This document shows positions 34,601-42,556 of a DNA stretch of 64,000 bases, piece after piece (the stretch's first letter is position 1; the number at the start of each line of letters is the position of its first letter). The stretch is from Hyphomicrobiales bacterium (GTDB lineage Bacteria > Pseudomonadota > Alphaproteobacteria > Rhizobiales > Rhizobiaceae), in assembly GCA_900468805.1 (NCBI GenBank), contig UEIF01000009.1:344956-408955 (forward strand). Reading direction: 5' to 3'. Below the pieces are notes generated by a model. It was given only the letters and a program-made list of their open reading frames with translations, made no database searches and was not told where the DNA came from. The position numbers and the translations under genes were made by a program.

Positions 34601-34903
34601 CAGCGCAATACCTATTTCAGCAGCAGTGATGTCGCCTTCCCGGATCGCTATCAGGCCGCGAGCAACTGGCAGCAGGTCAAAAAGGGCGAGATCGCCGTCG
34701 ACGGCGGCTGGCGCATCTATTCCAGCGGCCCCGGCCTCTACGCCCGCAGCTTTGTCGAAAACATACTTGGCTTCAAACGCCGCTTCGGACGGCGCAAGCG
34801 GCGGCCGCTTCTGCCATCTTCCGCTTCGGTCACGATCAAGACGGATCACGCACCGTGGCGCCGGCTGAACGCGCCGTCCAACACGCCGAAGCGCAAAGAT
34901 TAA
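31610..34903 (+). CDS. GH94-family glycoside phosphorylase-like protein
   Basis: This large protein (1,097 residues from the chosen start) has the architecture of GH94 phosphorylases. A beta-sandwich N-terminal region and linker are followed by an (alpha/alpha)6 barrel from about residue 620, with LPWLAHDAIVHLSVPHGLEQYTG and the catalytic acid in GEGDWNDSLQPADP. The length is closer to 1,2-beta-oligoglucan phosphorylases (about 1,100 residues) than to cellobiose phosphorylases (about 800). This is plausible in a rhizobium that makes cyclic beta-1,2-glucan, but specificity is inference. The start is uncertain: the frame is open from 31472, and ATGs at 31610 and 31640 are candidates with weak ribosome sites. 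It lies 170 bases after cysG, with no evident link to nitrate genes. The C-terminal 60 residues are basic and atypical. Confidence 0.8.
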   Translation: MPSRLNRKLQMPRRDDLGLLTIANGSGLSISALPNGTLFSIDYADSLGSVQINQIQGSPLSGGVGRLYLRLGGKEPVIAEIVGPRAKSRFGHDQTGFAWSGEAGEIRYHVSLVLAPSEATWFWHVTLTHAGEDKLPADLVLVQDVGLGDRGFLMNSEAYASQYVDHHIAEHPAFGLVVMNRQNLKQGGGRIPWLAQGCLEGVAAYATDAIQLVQSAARSNDLLVGPFGSDLPSQRRQHEMACPALQSKPLSVSSEGVTASFFGLFLNDHQAASSDADLSRLDHLTTAEKKATDPAEKTPPRSILQSAALLTVETLGDKALAGLYPDRILEERVDGKLLSFFVPEGALNRHIVLREKELQVARRHGAIIRSGQNMLLDDITLASTCWMQGIFAAQLTIGNTSFHKLFSVSRDPYNLTRTTGLRILVDVGQGWQLLAVPSIFEMGLSDCRWIYRLADRTITVMATASGEDPAMQWEVSVEGKPCRFLAFGHLVLGEREYDTSGHVEFDDDAKRILFRPDPHWLWGERFPDASYWLVSSTPDAVEAIGGDELLYEDGVARNCAFIAVRSKETRSLSFTVVGSMTDKAEAKRLADRYAGGVTQEEMLVPASRFWRDTIRGLTLDKPRAEAVAHATILPWLAHDAIVHLSVPHGLEQYTGAAWGTRDACQGPIEFLLAYEHDREAKEVVKTVFSEQSLEKGDWPQWFMLEPYSNIRSGDSHGDIVVWPLKALCDYIEATGDLVILEEKVAWRDDKTMGKAPADTIAIHVEKLLDTVRERFIPGTHLIRYGEGDWNDSLQPADPHLRDWMVSSWTVSLLYEQVVRYSAILRRVGKGDGATALRKIATAMRRDFNKHLIRDGVVAGYGIFDPTHDGVELLLHPNDQRTGLHYSLISMTQAMLGKLFTPAQRQEHMKLIEKHLLFPDGVRLMEKPATYAGGPETLFRRAESSSFFGREIGLMYVHAHLRYCETLAIADDAKALWRAIGLVNPIAVTDALPQASLRQRNTYFSSSDVAFPDRYQAASNWQQVKKGEIAVDGGWRIYSSGPGLYARSFVENILGFKRRFGRRKRRPLLPSSASVTIKTDHAPWRRLNAPSNTPKRKD

Positions 34904-34918
34904 AGGACGGCTTTGCGC
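34891..34918. repeat. Hairpin overlapping the GH94 stop codon
   Basis: GCGCAAAG (34891-34898) and CTTTGCGC (34911-34918) form a perfect 8-bp stem around a 12-base loop that contains the stop codon. It lies at a convergent gene border and could end transcription from either side, although no U-run follows. Confidence 0.4.
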
Positions 34919-34929
34919 AGGCGACTGGA

Positions 34930-35165
34930 ATCGGATCAGGGCTAGCGAAAAGCTGCAGCCAGGTGGAATGTGCGACGGGCTCGGCACGTCGCCTTCCAGC
35001 ATGACGCGGCGGCGAATAGACTTCCGCTTGTCGCCGATCTCCACGATCCTGTGCTCGGAAAGAACGCTGCGTCCGGTGAGACGGTCAGCGGCGGCTTTGG
35101 AAAACACAGGATCGATCTCGCCGCCGGAGAGAGTTTTACCGGCGACGGAAGCGCGCTGTTCGAAT
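34930..35165 (-). pseudogene. C-terminal relic of an oligopeptide-type ABC ATPase gene
   Basis: One minus-strand frame contains RIVEIGDKR and then RRRVMLEGDVPSPSHIPPG with GCSF directly after. These are the late-domain motifs of DppF/OppF ATPases, in which GRIVEIGDK is normally followed by about 20 residues and then LEGDVPSP...PPGC.FH.RCP. Here the spacer is deleted and the FHxRCP continuation is lost (CSFSLALIRF). No Walker or signature motif is found upstream. It is a short, shrunken remnant between the GH94 gene and the DsbA-fold isomerase. Boundaries are approximate. Confidence 0.6.
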
Positions 35166-35174
35166 GACGGCTTT

Positions 35175-35771
35175 TTACGGCCTGTCGCCGTGAAGATGGC
35201 GCTCGAGGAAGGGCAAGTTGTCCTGTCCCCAGTAGAGCTCGTCTTCATAGGCAAAGGTCGGAAAGCCGAAGACGCCTCTTTCGCGTGCGTGAATACGATC
35301 TGCCGCCCATTTCTGCTGAACGTCGTCGTCGCCCTGCCGCCGCAGCAAGGCAGCTCCATCGAAACCGGCCGCATTGACGATCGCTTCGCGGATATGGGGC
35401 CTGCCGATATCCTTTGCCTCGCTCCAGAAGGCATGCTGCAAGGCACGTGTCACGCCGATCCAGTCCTGGCGGTCGAGATAGGCGGCGATGACGAAGAAGG
35501 AAGCCGGCGTTGGATCGCTGAGTTCCGGCCGGTTTTCGAGGATCAGGGTCTTGCCGCGGACACCCGCCCAGCGCTTGAGATCCCGGACCCAGTAGGCTCG
35601 GCGGATTTCCGGCCGGTTGCGAGAGAAAATCCCGCCGTTTTCTTCAACGACCGTCGTCAGATACGGCTTGATGCTCACATCGTTTTTTTCGGCAAGCTCG
35701 GCAAAGGCATCCAGTCCGATATACGACCAGGGTGAACTTATGGAAATGAAATATTCGACTAATCTGGTCAC
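35175..35771 (-). CDS. DsbA-fold 2-hydroxychromene-2-carboxylate isomerase / kappa-GST-like protein
   Basis: This 198-residue protein has the thioredoxin-like fold of the HCCA-isomerase/kappa glutathione transferase family. The N-terminal ISSPWSYIG places the catalytic serine where DsbA has its first cysteine. GVFGFPTFAYEDELYWGQDNL is the conserved cis-Pro region and C-terminal motif. Family members use glutathione to isomerise or conjugate small molecules. Here it is at the end of a cluster for S-modified amino acids, so a glutathione-dependent step on a sulfur compound is possible but unproven. It is 99 bases downstream of the LLM gene on the same strand. Confidence 0.82.
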   Translation of the reverse strand: MTRLVEYFISISSPWSYIGLDAFAELAEKNDVSIKPYLTTVVEENGGIFSRNRPEIRRAYWVRDLKRWAGVRGKTLILENRPELSDPTPASFFVIAAYLDRQDWIGVTRALQHAFWSEAKDIGRPHIREAIVNAAGFDGAALLRRQGDDDVQQKWAADRIHARERGVFGFPTFAYEDELYWGQDNLPFLERHLHGDRP

Positions 35772-35870
35772 GGAGAGATTCCTACAATTCCGATGTTTGT
35801 CGCACTGAGGCTGCGGTCGAATGCAGCACTCGATTCAAGGCCAATGGGACTTGCATAGCAATATCGCGCA

Positions 35871-36902
35871 TCAAGCCACCCGAAGGGCCTTTGTCTGCCA
35901 GCCGAGTTCAGGTGCGATATGCGTGACGAAGTCATGCAGGATCTGGCGATATTCGTCATGTTCGAATTCATAGGGCAATTCCAGCCGGAGCTCGCTGACA
36001 TGCGGCAGGATGGGATCGGCATGGAGACGCTCGAGAATCTGCTCCGATGTACCAACGAGATCGCTGGCAAAAAGCGTGCGCCGCTCACCTTGCGGGGAAA
36101 GCGTGCGCTCATGACGCCCGGCGGCATAATCGGCATATCGTCTGCGGGTGGCCGCATCGGCACTGTCGAAGGGCACGATGACACGGCCGAGCGCTACACG
36201 TCGATCGGCTCCGCCAGCGCCACGGTAGACGACCAGCTGACGGGACTGGGCGACAAAGAAATCGTCGGTCTCCTCGCCGGTCGTGACATTGCCGATCAGT
36301 AGGTTGAACCCGTTCTGCCCGGCCCAGGCGGCCGAGCGCAGCGAGCCGCCGCCATACCAGATGCGGTCAATCAGGCCTCTCGCATAGGGATGCAGCCTCG
36401 GGCGTTGCGGGCCGAACGGCGTCTTGATGAAGGTGTTCTCGTCGCCGAGATAGGTTCCCTTCAGATTGCCGGCGAAGCGCAGCACGCGTTCATGCGAGAA
36501 ATCATGGTTCTGCCAGTCGCCGTCGAAGGCAAGCGGACCGATGAGGTCGGCATGCAGCGGACGTCCTGCGCTCAGGCCAACATTCAACCTTCCCTTTGAC
36601 AGAACGTCGACCGTCGAAAGATCCTCTGCCAGCCGATACGGACTTTCGTAACCGATCGGAATGACCGCGGTGCCGAGTTCGATACGACTGGTGCGCTGGG
36701 TGGCGGCCGCCAGAAAGGCGGTCGCCGAGGAGATTCCCGGCTCCAGATGCCGCTGGCGAGCCCAGGCGCTTTCGAAACCCAGCTCTTCACCGAAGCCAAG
36801 AAGCTGCAAGGTCTTTTCGAGACCAGGGAGCGGGTCGTCATCGGAATAGTTACCGGGTGTCAGAAAGCCGATATGGCCGATCGAAATCGCGTTACCGCTC
36901 AT
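35871..36902 (-). CDS. LLM-class flavin-dependent oxidoreductase
   Basis: This 343-residue protein is a luciferase-like monooxygenase that uses reduced flavin and oxygen. The N-terminal strand IGHIGFLTPGNYSDDDP, the GFGEELGFESAWARQRH segment and RIELGTAVIPIGYESPYRLAEDLSTVDVLSKGR are typical of the TIM barrel. It is 11 bases after the second solute-binding protein gene and is one of three LLM proteins in this cluster. Its substrate is not determined by sequence. The context suggests oxidation of an organosulfur compound. Confidence 0.84.
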   Translation of the reverse strand: MSGNAISIGHIGFLTPGNYSDDDPLPGLEKTLQLLGFGEELGFESAWARQRHLEPGISSATAFLAAATQRTSRIELGTAVIPIGYESPYRLAEDLSTVDVLSKGRLNVGLSAGRPLHADLIGPLAFDGDWQNHDFSHERVLRFAGNLKGTYLGDENTFIKTPFGPQRPRLHPYARGLIDRIWYGGGSLRSAAWAGQNGFNLLIGNVTTGEETDDFFVAQSRQLVVYRGAGGADRRVALGRVIVPFDSADAATRRRYADYAAGRHERTLSPQGERRTLFASDLVGTSEQILERLHADPILPHVSELRLELPYEFEHDEYRQILHDFVTHIAPELGWQTKALRVA

Positions 36903-36913
36903 CTTGTCCTCAC

Positions 36914-37867
36914 TCAGAATTTCGGCAGGCCGGGCGGGTTCGTCTCGGAGGCAGGCAGTGCCTCTTCCGAGAGCTGCCAGTGCTCAAGGATTTTTGCATA
37001 GGTTCCATCCTTGATCAGGCCGTTTGTGGCGAGCGTCAGCGTATCGGCAATGCCACTTCCCTTGCGGGTGGTGATCGCGACATCGGAGCGATCGGGCCAG
37101 CCAGCGCTCAGCGTCCCGACCCGCTTGAGGTTCTTGTCGCGCGCGGCGATATAGACGAGCTGCGCATGCGGCTGGACGATGACGTCGGCACGGCCGGACC
37201 GCAGCGCCAGCAGACTTGCCGCCTCGTCGTCATAATATTGCAGCTCGAGCGGCTTGAGACCGGCAGCGACATCCTCGTCGCTCCATTTCAGCAGGATGCG
37301 TTCCTGATTGGTGCCGGCACCGACGATGAAGCGCAGTCCCGCCGCATCCTTCGGCTCCTTGATCGAGGTTATCGCGCTGTCCGCCTTGACGAAGAAGCCG
37401 TGTAACCCCTTGCGGTAAGTGGAGAAATCGAACTTCTCCTTGCGCTGCTCCGTCACGCCGACATTGGAGATGACTGCATCATATTTGCCCGAGGTCAGGC
37501 CGAGCGGCCAGTCGATCCACGCAACCGGGACGATCTCAAGCTGCAGCCCGAGGCTTTCGGCGATGGCACTGGCATAATCGGGGTCTGCGCCGACGATCGT
37601 CCTGGCATCCGTCGCGTAGGTGGCGAGCGGCGGCCCGCCGGGGCTGACCGCAATCGTGAATTTGCCGGGCGAGACGAACTTGAAATTCTTCGGAATGGAC
37701 GCGATCGCCGCCTCGTTGCGTTGCGCGTGCACGCGGTTGGGCTGCTCGGGGCTCAGGTCGAACTCATCAGCCGTGGCAATGCCTGCATAGCAGGCTGCCA
37801 GCGAGGCAATGGTGGCAATCGATGTGATGCGCAGTCTGGAAAATATCGTCACAACAGAACTCTCCAA
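36914..37867 (-). CDS. Amino-acid-type ABC transporter binding protein (second tandem copy)
   Basis: This 317-residue periplasmic protein is of the polar-amino-acid binding family (SBP type 3). A signal peptide of about 33 residues ends near GIATADE. The mature part has GADPDYASAIAESLGLQLEIVPVAWIDWPLGL, KYDAVISNVGVTEQRKEKFDFS and SGRADVIVQPHAQ. It is a clear paralogue of the upstream gene at 37928-38872, sharing most motifs in order, so it arose by tandem duplication. Two binding proteins for one transporter suggests two related ligands, as TcyJ and TcyK serve one cystine/S-compound transporter in Bacillus. Confidence 0.88.
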   Translation of the reverse strand: MESSVVTIFSRLRITSIATIASLAACYAGIATADEFDLSPEQPNRVHAQRNEAAIASIPKNFKFVSPGKFTIAVSPGGPPLATYATDARTIVGADPDYASAIAESLGLQLEIVPVAWIDWPLGLTSGKYDAVISNVGVTEQRKEKFDFSTYRKGLHGFFVKADSAITSIKEPKDAAGLRFIVGAGTNQERILLKWSDEDVAAGLKPLELQYYDDEAASLLALRSGRADVIVQPHAQLVYIAARDKNLKRVGTLSAGWPDRSDVAITTRKGSGIADTLTLATNGLIKDGTYAKILEHWQLSEEALPASETNPPGLPKF

Positions 37868-37883
37868 AATATATGAAAACGAG

Positions 37884-37917
37884 GACGGACCGGCGCGACC
37901 TCCAACGCCGGTCCGTC
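37884..37917 (-). repeat. Hairpin between tandem binding-protein genes
   Basis: A perfect 12-bp stem, GACGGACCGGCG (37884-37895) with CGCCGGTCCGTC (37906-37917), and a ten-base loop follow the first binding-protein gene. There is no U-run. It probably stabilises the upstream message and limits read-through to the second copy. Confidence 0.62.
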
Positions 37918-37927
37918 AGACCATCCT

Positions 37928-38872
37928 TTATGAGCCGCTCTTCGGCAGCCCCGGCGGGTTGGTCTTTGCTTCGTCGATGGCTTCTGCGTTCAGGCTCCAG
38001 TGCTTCAGCACTTCGCCGTACTTTCCGTTCTTGATGAGATCGTTGACGGCGACGGTGACGGCATCCGCAAGGCCGCCGCCCTTCTTCGTCGTGACGGCGA
38101 TTTCAGCCGTCAGCGGCCAGCCGCCGGAGACGATGCCGACAAGCTTGGTGTGTCCCTTGATGGAAGAGCTGTAGGCCTGGGTCGCGTTCGGATTGAACTC
38201 GATATCGGCGCGACCGGACTGCAGCGCCAGGTCGGCTGCGGCGCGGTCGTCATAATATTGAACCTCGATCGGCTTCAGACCGGCGGCAACATTCTGGCGA
38301 TCCCATTCCAGGATGATCTTTTCCTGATTGGTGCCTGCACCGGTAATCACCTTGAGACCGGCGACATCCTTCGGTTCCTTGATCTCGGTGATCTTGCTGT
38401 CGGACTTCACATAAAAGCCGAGCACGTCCTTGCGATAGGTAGAGAAATCGAACTTCTCCTTGCGCTCTTCGGTGACCGTCACGTTGGAAATGACCGCATC
38501 ATACTTGCCGGAGGAGACGCCGAGCGGCCAGTCAGCCCAGGCGACTGAAACGAGGTTCAGCTCAAGGCCGAAGGAATCGGCGAGCAGCTGCGCCAGATCC
38601 GGATCGGCGCCGACCACGGTCGCAGCATCCGATGCATAGGTGGCAATCGGCGGATCCCAGGCATTGACGGCAACGGTGAACTTGCCCGGTTCGACGAACT
38701 TGAAGTTCGGCGCGATGGCCTTGATGGCCGTCTCGTCCTTTTCAGCGCGTACGCGGTTGGACGTATCCGGGCTGAGATTGAACTTTTCGGCGGCCTGCGC
38801 CGTGCCGAGACCGAGTGCCGTCAAGACGACGACACCGGCAAGCAGGTAATTGGCTCTATTTCTGAATGCCAT
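37928..38872 (-). CDS. Amino-acid-type ABC transporter binding protein (first tandem copy)
   Basis: This 314-residue periplasmic binding protein is the first of the tandem pair. The signal peptide ends near GTAQAAE. It contains GADPDLAQLLADSFGLELNLVSVAWADWPLGV, KYDAVISNVTVTEERKEKFDFS and SGRADIEFNPNATQAY, which align with its neighbour throughout. The ATG at 38872, after GGAGAAGGG, is preferred over an in-frame ATG at 38890. It follows the permease-ATPase fusion gene by about 90 bases. The ligand is probably an amino acid derivative, perhaps S-substituted cysteine, on context alone. Confidence 0.88.
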   Translation of the reverse strand: MAFRNRANYLLAGVVVLTALGLGTAQAAEKFNLSPDTSNRVRAEKDETAIKAIAPNFKFVEPGKFTVAVNAWDPPIATYASDAATVVGADPDLAQLLADSFGLELNLVSVAWADWPLGVSSGKYDAVISNVTVTEERKEKFDFSTYRKDVLGFYVKSDSKITEIKEPKDVAGLKVITGAGTNQEKIILEWDRQNVAAGLKPIEVQYYDDRAAADLALQSGRADIEFNPNATQAYSSSIKGHTKLVGIVSGGWPLTAEIAVTTKKGGGLADAVTVAVNDLIKNGKYGEVLKHWSLNAEAIDEAKTNPPGLPKSGS

Positions 38873-38964
38873 TTCCCTTCTCCACTTCATCTTAGGGTTG
38901 TTGTTGTTTTCATGCCCTCCGGACGCCCGTCGCGGCCGGGATCTGCTGATGCCTTGCCGCTCGT

Positions 38965-40746
38965 TCAGAGGACCTTGGCGAGGAATTCTCGGGTTCGGGG
39001 ATGTTCCGCTTCGTTGAAGATGCGGGCCGGCGAACCGGCTTCGAGGATGTGGCCGCCGTCCATGAAGACGACGGTATCGGCCACCTCGCGGGCAAAACCG
39101 ATTTCGTGGGTGACAATCACAAGCGTCGTGCCGGTACGCGCCAGCTCCTTGATGACGTCGAGGACTTCGCCCACGAGTTCCGGATCGAGCGCCGAGGTGG
39201 GTTCATCGAACAGCAGCACCTTCGGCCGCAGTGCCAGCGCGCGAGCGATGGCGACGCGCTGCTGCTGGCCACCGGAAAGCTGACGCGGATAGGCGTTGAT
39301 CTTGTCGCTGAGGCCGACGCGCGCAAGCAATTCCTGCGCAAGCTGGGTGGCGTCCTCCCGGTTGACCCCGCGAACCTGGATCGGCGCTTCGATGAGGTTT
39401 TCGAGCACGGTCAGATGCGGGAAGAGATTGAAGCTCTGGAAGACCATGCCGATATCGGCACGGCGCTTCAGAATGTCCTTTTCCTTGAGCTCGTAAAGCA
39501 CATCGCCCTTCTGCTCGTATCCGACGAGATCGCCATCGACCGAGATGAAGCCGCCATCGACACGCTCCAGGTGATTGATGGCGCGCAGCAGAGTCGATTT
39601 GCCGGAGCCGGAAGGGCCGAGGATAGCTGTGACACTGCCGGCCGGCAACGTGAGGTCGATGCCGTCAAGTACCTTTAAAGAGCCGAAGCTTTTGGAAATG
39701 CCGTGAATGCGCACCGCGCCGCCGGACCGCAGCACCGTTGCGTCCCGGAAACCGGAGGTACGGGCTGGAATGCTCAAGGGTTTCACGGCAGGCAAAGGAC
39801 GGCTGAAACGCTGGAAGAAGGCCTGGAACGGCAATGGCTTCGGGTTGCGAAGCGCGCCTTTCGAGAAATAGCGCTCGATATAGTGCTGGGCGATCGACAG
39901 CACCGTCATGATGACGAGATACCAGACCGTCGCCACCATCAGCAGCGGAATGACCTCGAGATTGCGGCGGTAGATGACCTGTACCGTGTAGAACAGCTCC
40001 GGCAGGGCCAGCACATAGACCATCGAAGTGGCCTTGGTCAGCCCGATGATCTCGTTGAAACCAGTTGGCAGGATCGACCGCATAGCCTGCGGCAACACGA
40101 TACGAAAGGCCTGTCGGCGACGAGGAAGACCGAGGGCCGAGGCGGCTTCAAGCTGCCCCTGATCGACGGACAGGATGCCACCACGGACGATCTCGGCGAA
40201 AAAGGCCGACTGATTGAGCGTGAGGCCGAGGAACGCCGCGGCGAAGGGCGTCAGCAACTGCGTCGTCGGATATTCGAAAAGCACAGTGCCGGTGAACGGC
40301 ACGCCGAGCGTAATAGTCTCATAGAGATAGCCGAGATTGTTCAGCACCAGGAGCAGAACGATGACGGGGATCGACCGCAGCAGCCAGATATAACCCCATG
40401 AGAGTCCAGACAGCAGCGGCGATTTCGAGACGCGAGCAAGCGCCAGCGCCGTTCCGAGGATCGAGCCGGAAATCGTCGCGAGCAGTGTCAGAAGCAGCGT
40501 GCGCCCGAGACCAGCAAGAACCGGCGCTGCGAAAAACCATTCAGCAAAGACATCCCAACCCCAGCGCGCATTGGTAAAGGTCGAATAGAGCACTGCGGCA
40601 ATGACGACAGCGGCGAATACGCTGCCGGCAAGCCGGCCGGGATGCCGCGCCGGGACGATCCTCAATCGCGAGTAGTCCTGCTGCGCATGATCGCCTACCC
40701 TGCTGCTGCCGGTGTCGATGCCGGCATAGTCACTCGTCAATGCCAT
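38965..40746 (-). CDS. Amino acid ABC transporter permease-ATPase fusion
   Basis: This 593-residue protein carries both the membrane channel and the ATPase of a polar amino acid importer in one chain. Residues 40-290 are a HisM/GlnP-type permease with the EAA loop AASALGLPRRRQAFRIVLPQA. A linker of about 50 residues follows. Residues 345-593 are the nucleotide-binding domain, with Walker A GPSGSGKST at 377-385, signature LSGGQQQRVAIARAL and Walker B VLLFDEPTSALD. All catalytic motifs are intact. The fusion implies a homodimer with two of each domain. Genes usually kept separate (TcyL/TcyM and TcyN) are thus merged. It is preceded by the GNAT gene and followed by two binding-protein genes. Confidence 0.9.
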   Translation of the reverse strand: MALTSDYAGIDTGSSRVGDHAQQDYSRLRIVPARHPGRLAGSVFAAVVIAAVLYSTFTNARWGWDVFAEWFFAAPVLAGLGRTLLLTLLATISGSILGTALALARVSKSPLLSGLSWGYIWLLRSIPVIVLLLVLNNLGYLYETITLGVPFTGTVLFEYPTTQLLTPFAAAFLGLTLNQSAFFAEIVRGGILSVDQGQLEAASALGLPRRRQAFRIVLPQAMRSILPTGFNEIIGLTKATSMVYVLALPELFYTVQVIYRRNLEVIPLLMVATVWYLVIMTVLSIAQHYIERYFSKGALRNPKPLPFQAFFQRFSRPLPAVKPLSIPARTSGFRDATVLRSGGAVRIHGISKSFGSLKVLDGIDLTLPAGSVTAILGPSGSGKSTLLRAINHLERVDGGFISVDGDLVGYEQKGDVLYELKEKDILKRRADIGMVFQSFNLFPHLTVLENLIEAPIQVRGVNREDATQLAQELLARVGLSDKINAYPRQLSGGQQQRVAIARALALRPKVLLFDEPTSALDPELVGEVLDVIKELARTGTTLVIVTHEIGFAREVADTVVFMDGGHILEAGSPARIFNEAEHPRTREFLAKVL

Positions 40747-40784
40747 CGTGTTTCCCCTTGTTGTGGAGTGTTTTTTGCCTGAGC

Positions 40785-41330
40785 TCAGCGACCCGCTGCA
40801 GCCTGCAGCGGCGGTTGATCGGTATTGGCCGACAGCTGCGGTGCGAGGTGACGGATGTCCTTCTCGAAAGGCAGCGTCTTGTAGATTTCCGGGTCGACCT
40901 TGGGGTCGAAGAGTGCCGTGTAGCCGTAGTTGAGGTAGAGGCCGACGGCCTCAGGCTGGCGAAAGCCAGTCGTCAGGTAGACCCGCTGATAGCCTTGCCG
41001 GGCCGCCTGAACCTCCAGCTCCACAAGCACCTTGCGGGCAAGGCCTTGCCTGCGCAGATCGGAGCGCGTCCAGATGCGTTTGAATTCGGCCGTCTCCCCG
41101 TCGTAATATTTGAAAGCTCCACCACCGATCGTCTCACCATCGCGCACGAGCAGCACGAAATTGCCGACAGGCGGGGCGAAAGCCTCGGGCGGATAGCGAT
41201 TGAGTTCGGCTGCGGCGCCCTCCTCGCTGAAATAGTTTCCGTAGCGGCTGTCATACTCGTAGATCAGCTCGTCGATCAGTGGCTTGGCGCGAGGGTCGAG
41301 AGGACTGGTGTAGAGAAACGTATCGCTCAT
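40785..41330 (-). CDS. GNAT-family N-acetyltransferase
   Basis: This 181-residue protein has the GNAT acetyl-CoA fold, with FVLLVRDGETIGGGAFKYYDG and the CoA-binding loop RSDLRRQGLARKVLVELE. In related Bacillus clusters (YtmI/SnaA, YxeL) such an enzyme N-acetylates S-modified cysteines before flavin-dependent C-S cleavage, and the M20 hydrolase later removes the acetyl group. That role fits the neighbours and is inference. A GTG at 41342 overlaps the upstream stop as GTGA and is an alternative start; I prefer the ATG at 41330, since both have weak ribosome sites. Confidence 0.82.
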   Translation of the reverse strand: MSDTFLYTSPLDPRAKPLIDELIYEYDSRYGNYFSEEGAAAELNRYPPEAFAPPVGNFVLLVRDGETIGGGAFKYYDGETAEFKRIWTRSDLRRQGLARKVLVELEVQAARQGYQRVYLTTGFRQPEAVGLYLNYGYTALFDPKVDPEIYKTLPFEKDIRHLAPQLSANTDQPPLQAAAGR

Positions 41331-41338
41331 GTCGTTCG

Positions 41339-42538
41339 TCACCCGTTATCGTCAGTGAGGAAGGTTTCAGCGAGCCGCACCCAATAGCGGGCGGCTGGCG
41401 CAATGATCGCGTCGTTGAAATCGTAATGGGCGCTGTGAAGCGGGGCGCTGTCGCCATTGCCGACGAAGAGGTAGCTGCCCGGCTTCTCCTGCAGCATGAA
41501 GGCGAAATCCTCGCTCGCCGTGCGCGGGCGGAACCCCGCCTCGATGCTTTCCGGCTCGAAAGAGGACAGCGCGACCTCGCGGGCAAAGGCCGTCTCGGCC
41601 CGGTGATTGATCAGCGCTGGAAAGCCGAGCCGATAGTCGACCTCGGCCGTTGCGCCGAAACTCTCGGCTTGTGCTCGAGCAAGCGCCGGCACGCGTTCCT
41701 GGAGCTTGTCGCGCACCGCCTGACTGAAGGCACGCATTGTGAGCTTCAGTTCGACGCTTTCCGGAATGACGTTCGATGCAGACCCGGCATGGATAGAGCC
41801 GACGGTGACGACGGCCATGTCCTGCGGATCGACATTGCGTGAGACGATGCTCTGCAACGCCGTGATGAAGGAAGCCGAGGCCAATATCGGGTCGACGGCG
41901 CGATGCGGCTCGGCGCCGTGACCGCCCTTGCCGACGATGCGGATGACGGCCTGATCGACGGAAGCCATAGCGGCATCGGCGACGAAACCGAAGTGGCCGA
42001 CAGGCACAGCCGGCCAGTTGTGCAAGCCGAAAACCGCATCGACTGGGAAGCGTTCGAACAATCCTTCCGACAGCATCTTGCGGGCGCCGGCGCCAATCTC
42101 TTCTGCCGGCTGGAAAATCAGCCGCAAGGTGCCGCTGAAATTGCCGCTCTCCGCGAGAAAACGTGCGGCCGCAAGCAGGATCGTCGTATGGCCGTCATGC
42201 CCGCAGGCATGCATGACGCCGGGATTGCTGCTTGCATAGGAAAGGTTTGTGGCCTCCTCGATCGGCAGGGCATCCATATCGGCGCGGATGCCAATGGTCT
42301 GCTTGCCTTTTCCCCGGACCAGGGTGGCAACGATGCCGGTACCGGCAATGCCTGTCGCCACCTCATAGCCCCAGGAGGAAAGGTGCGAGGCCACGAGCTT
42401 GCTCGTGCGGCGTTCCTGGAAGGCAAGCTCGGGATATTGATGAAGGTCGTGGCGAAGCGCGATGAATTCGTCGAGATGAGCGGCAATGCCTGTCTCGACC
42501 GGATCATGACTGCGCGAAGTCTTGGTGATGACATTCAT
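41339..42538 (-). CDS. M20-family amidohydrolase (N-acyl-amino-acid deacylase)
   Basis: This 399-residue peptidase-M20/hippurate-hydrolase-type enzyme should remove an acyl group from an N-acyl amino acid. The motifs RHDLHQYPELAFQE, IRADMDALPIEE, GVMHACGHDGHTTILLAAA and LIFQPAEEIGAGA give the di-metal ligands, and the dimerisation domain segment GKGGHGAEPHRAVDP is intact. In the alkyl-cysteine pathway the equivalent enzymes are YxeP and YtnL. It lies 18 bases after the LLM gene and overlaps or abuts the GNAT gene, so the acetylase, monooxygenase and deacetylase genes are adjacent. Confidence 0.9.
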   Translation of the reverse strand: MNVITKTSRSHDPVETGIAAHLDEFIALRHDLHQYPELAFQERRTSKLVASHLSSWGYEVATGIAGTGIVATLVRGKGKQTIGIRADMDALPIEEATNLSYASSNPGVMHACGHDGHTTILLAAARFLAESGNFSGTLRLIFQPAEEIGAGARKMLSEGLFERFPVDAVFGLHNWPAVPVGHFGFVADAAMASVDQAVIRIVGKGGHGAEPHRAVDPILASASFITALQSIVSRNVDPQDMAVVTVGSIHAGSASNVIPESVELKLTMRAFSQAVRDKLQERVPALARAQAESFGATAEVDYRLGFPALINHRAETAFAREVALSSFEPESIEAGFRPRTASEDFAFMLQEKPGSYLFVGNGDSAPLHSAHYDFNDAIIAPAARYWVRLAETFLTDDNG

Positions 42539-42556
42539 GGAAACGTCCGCGGCGCG

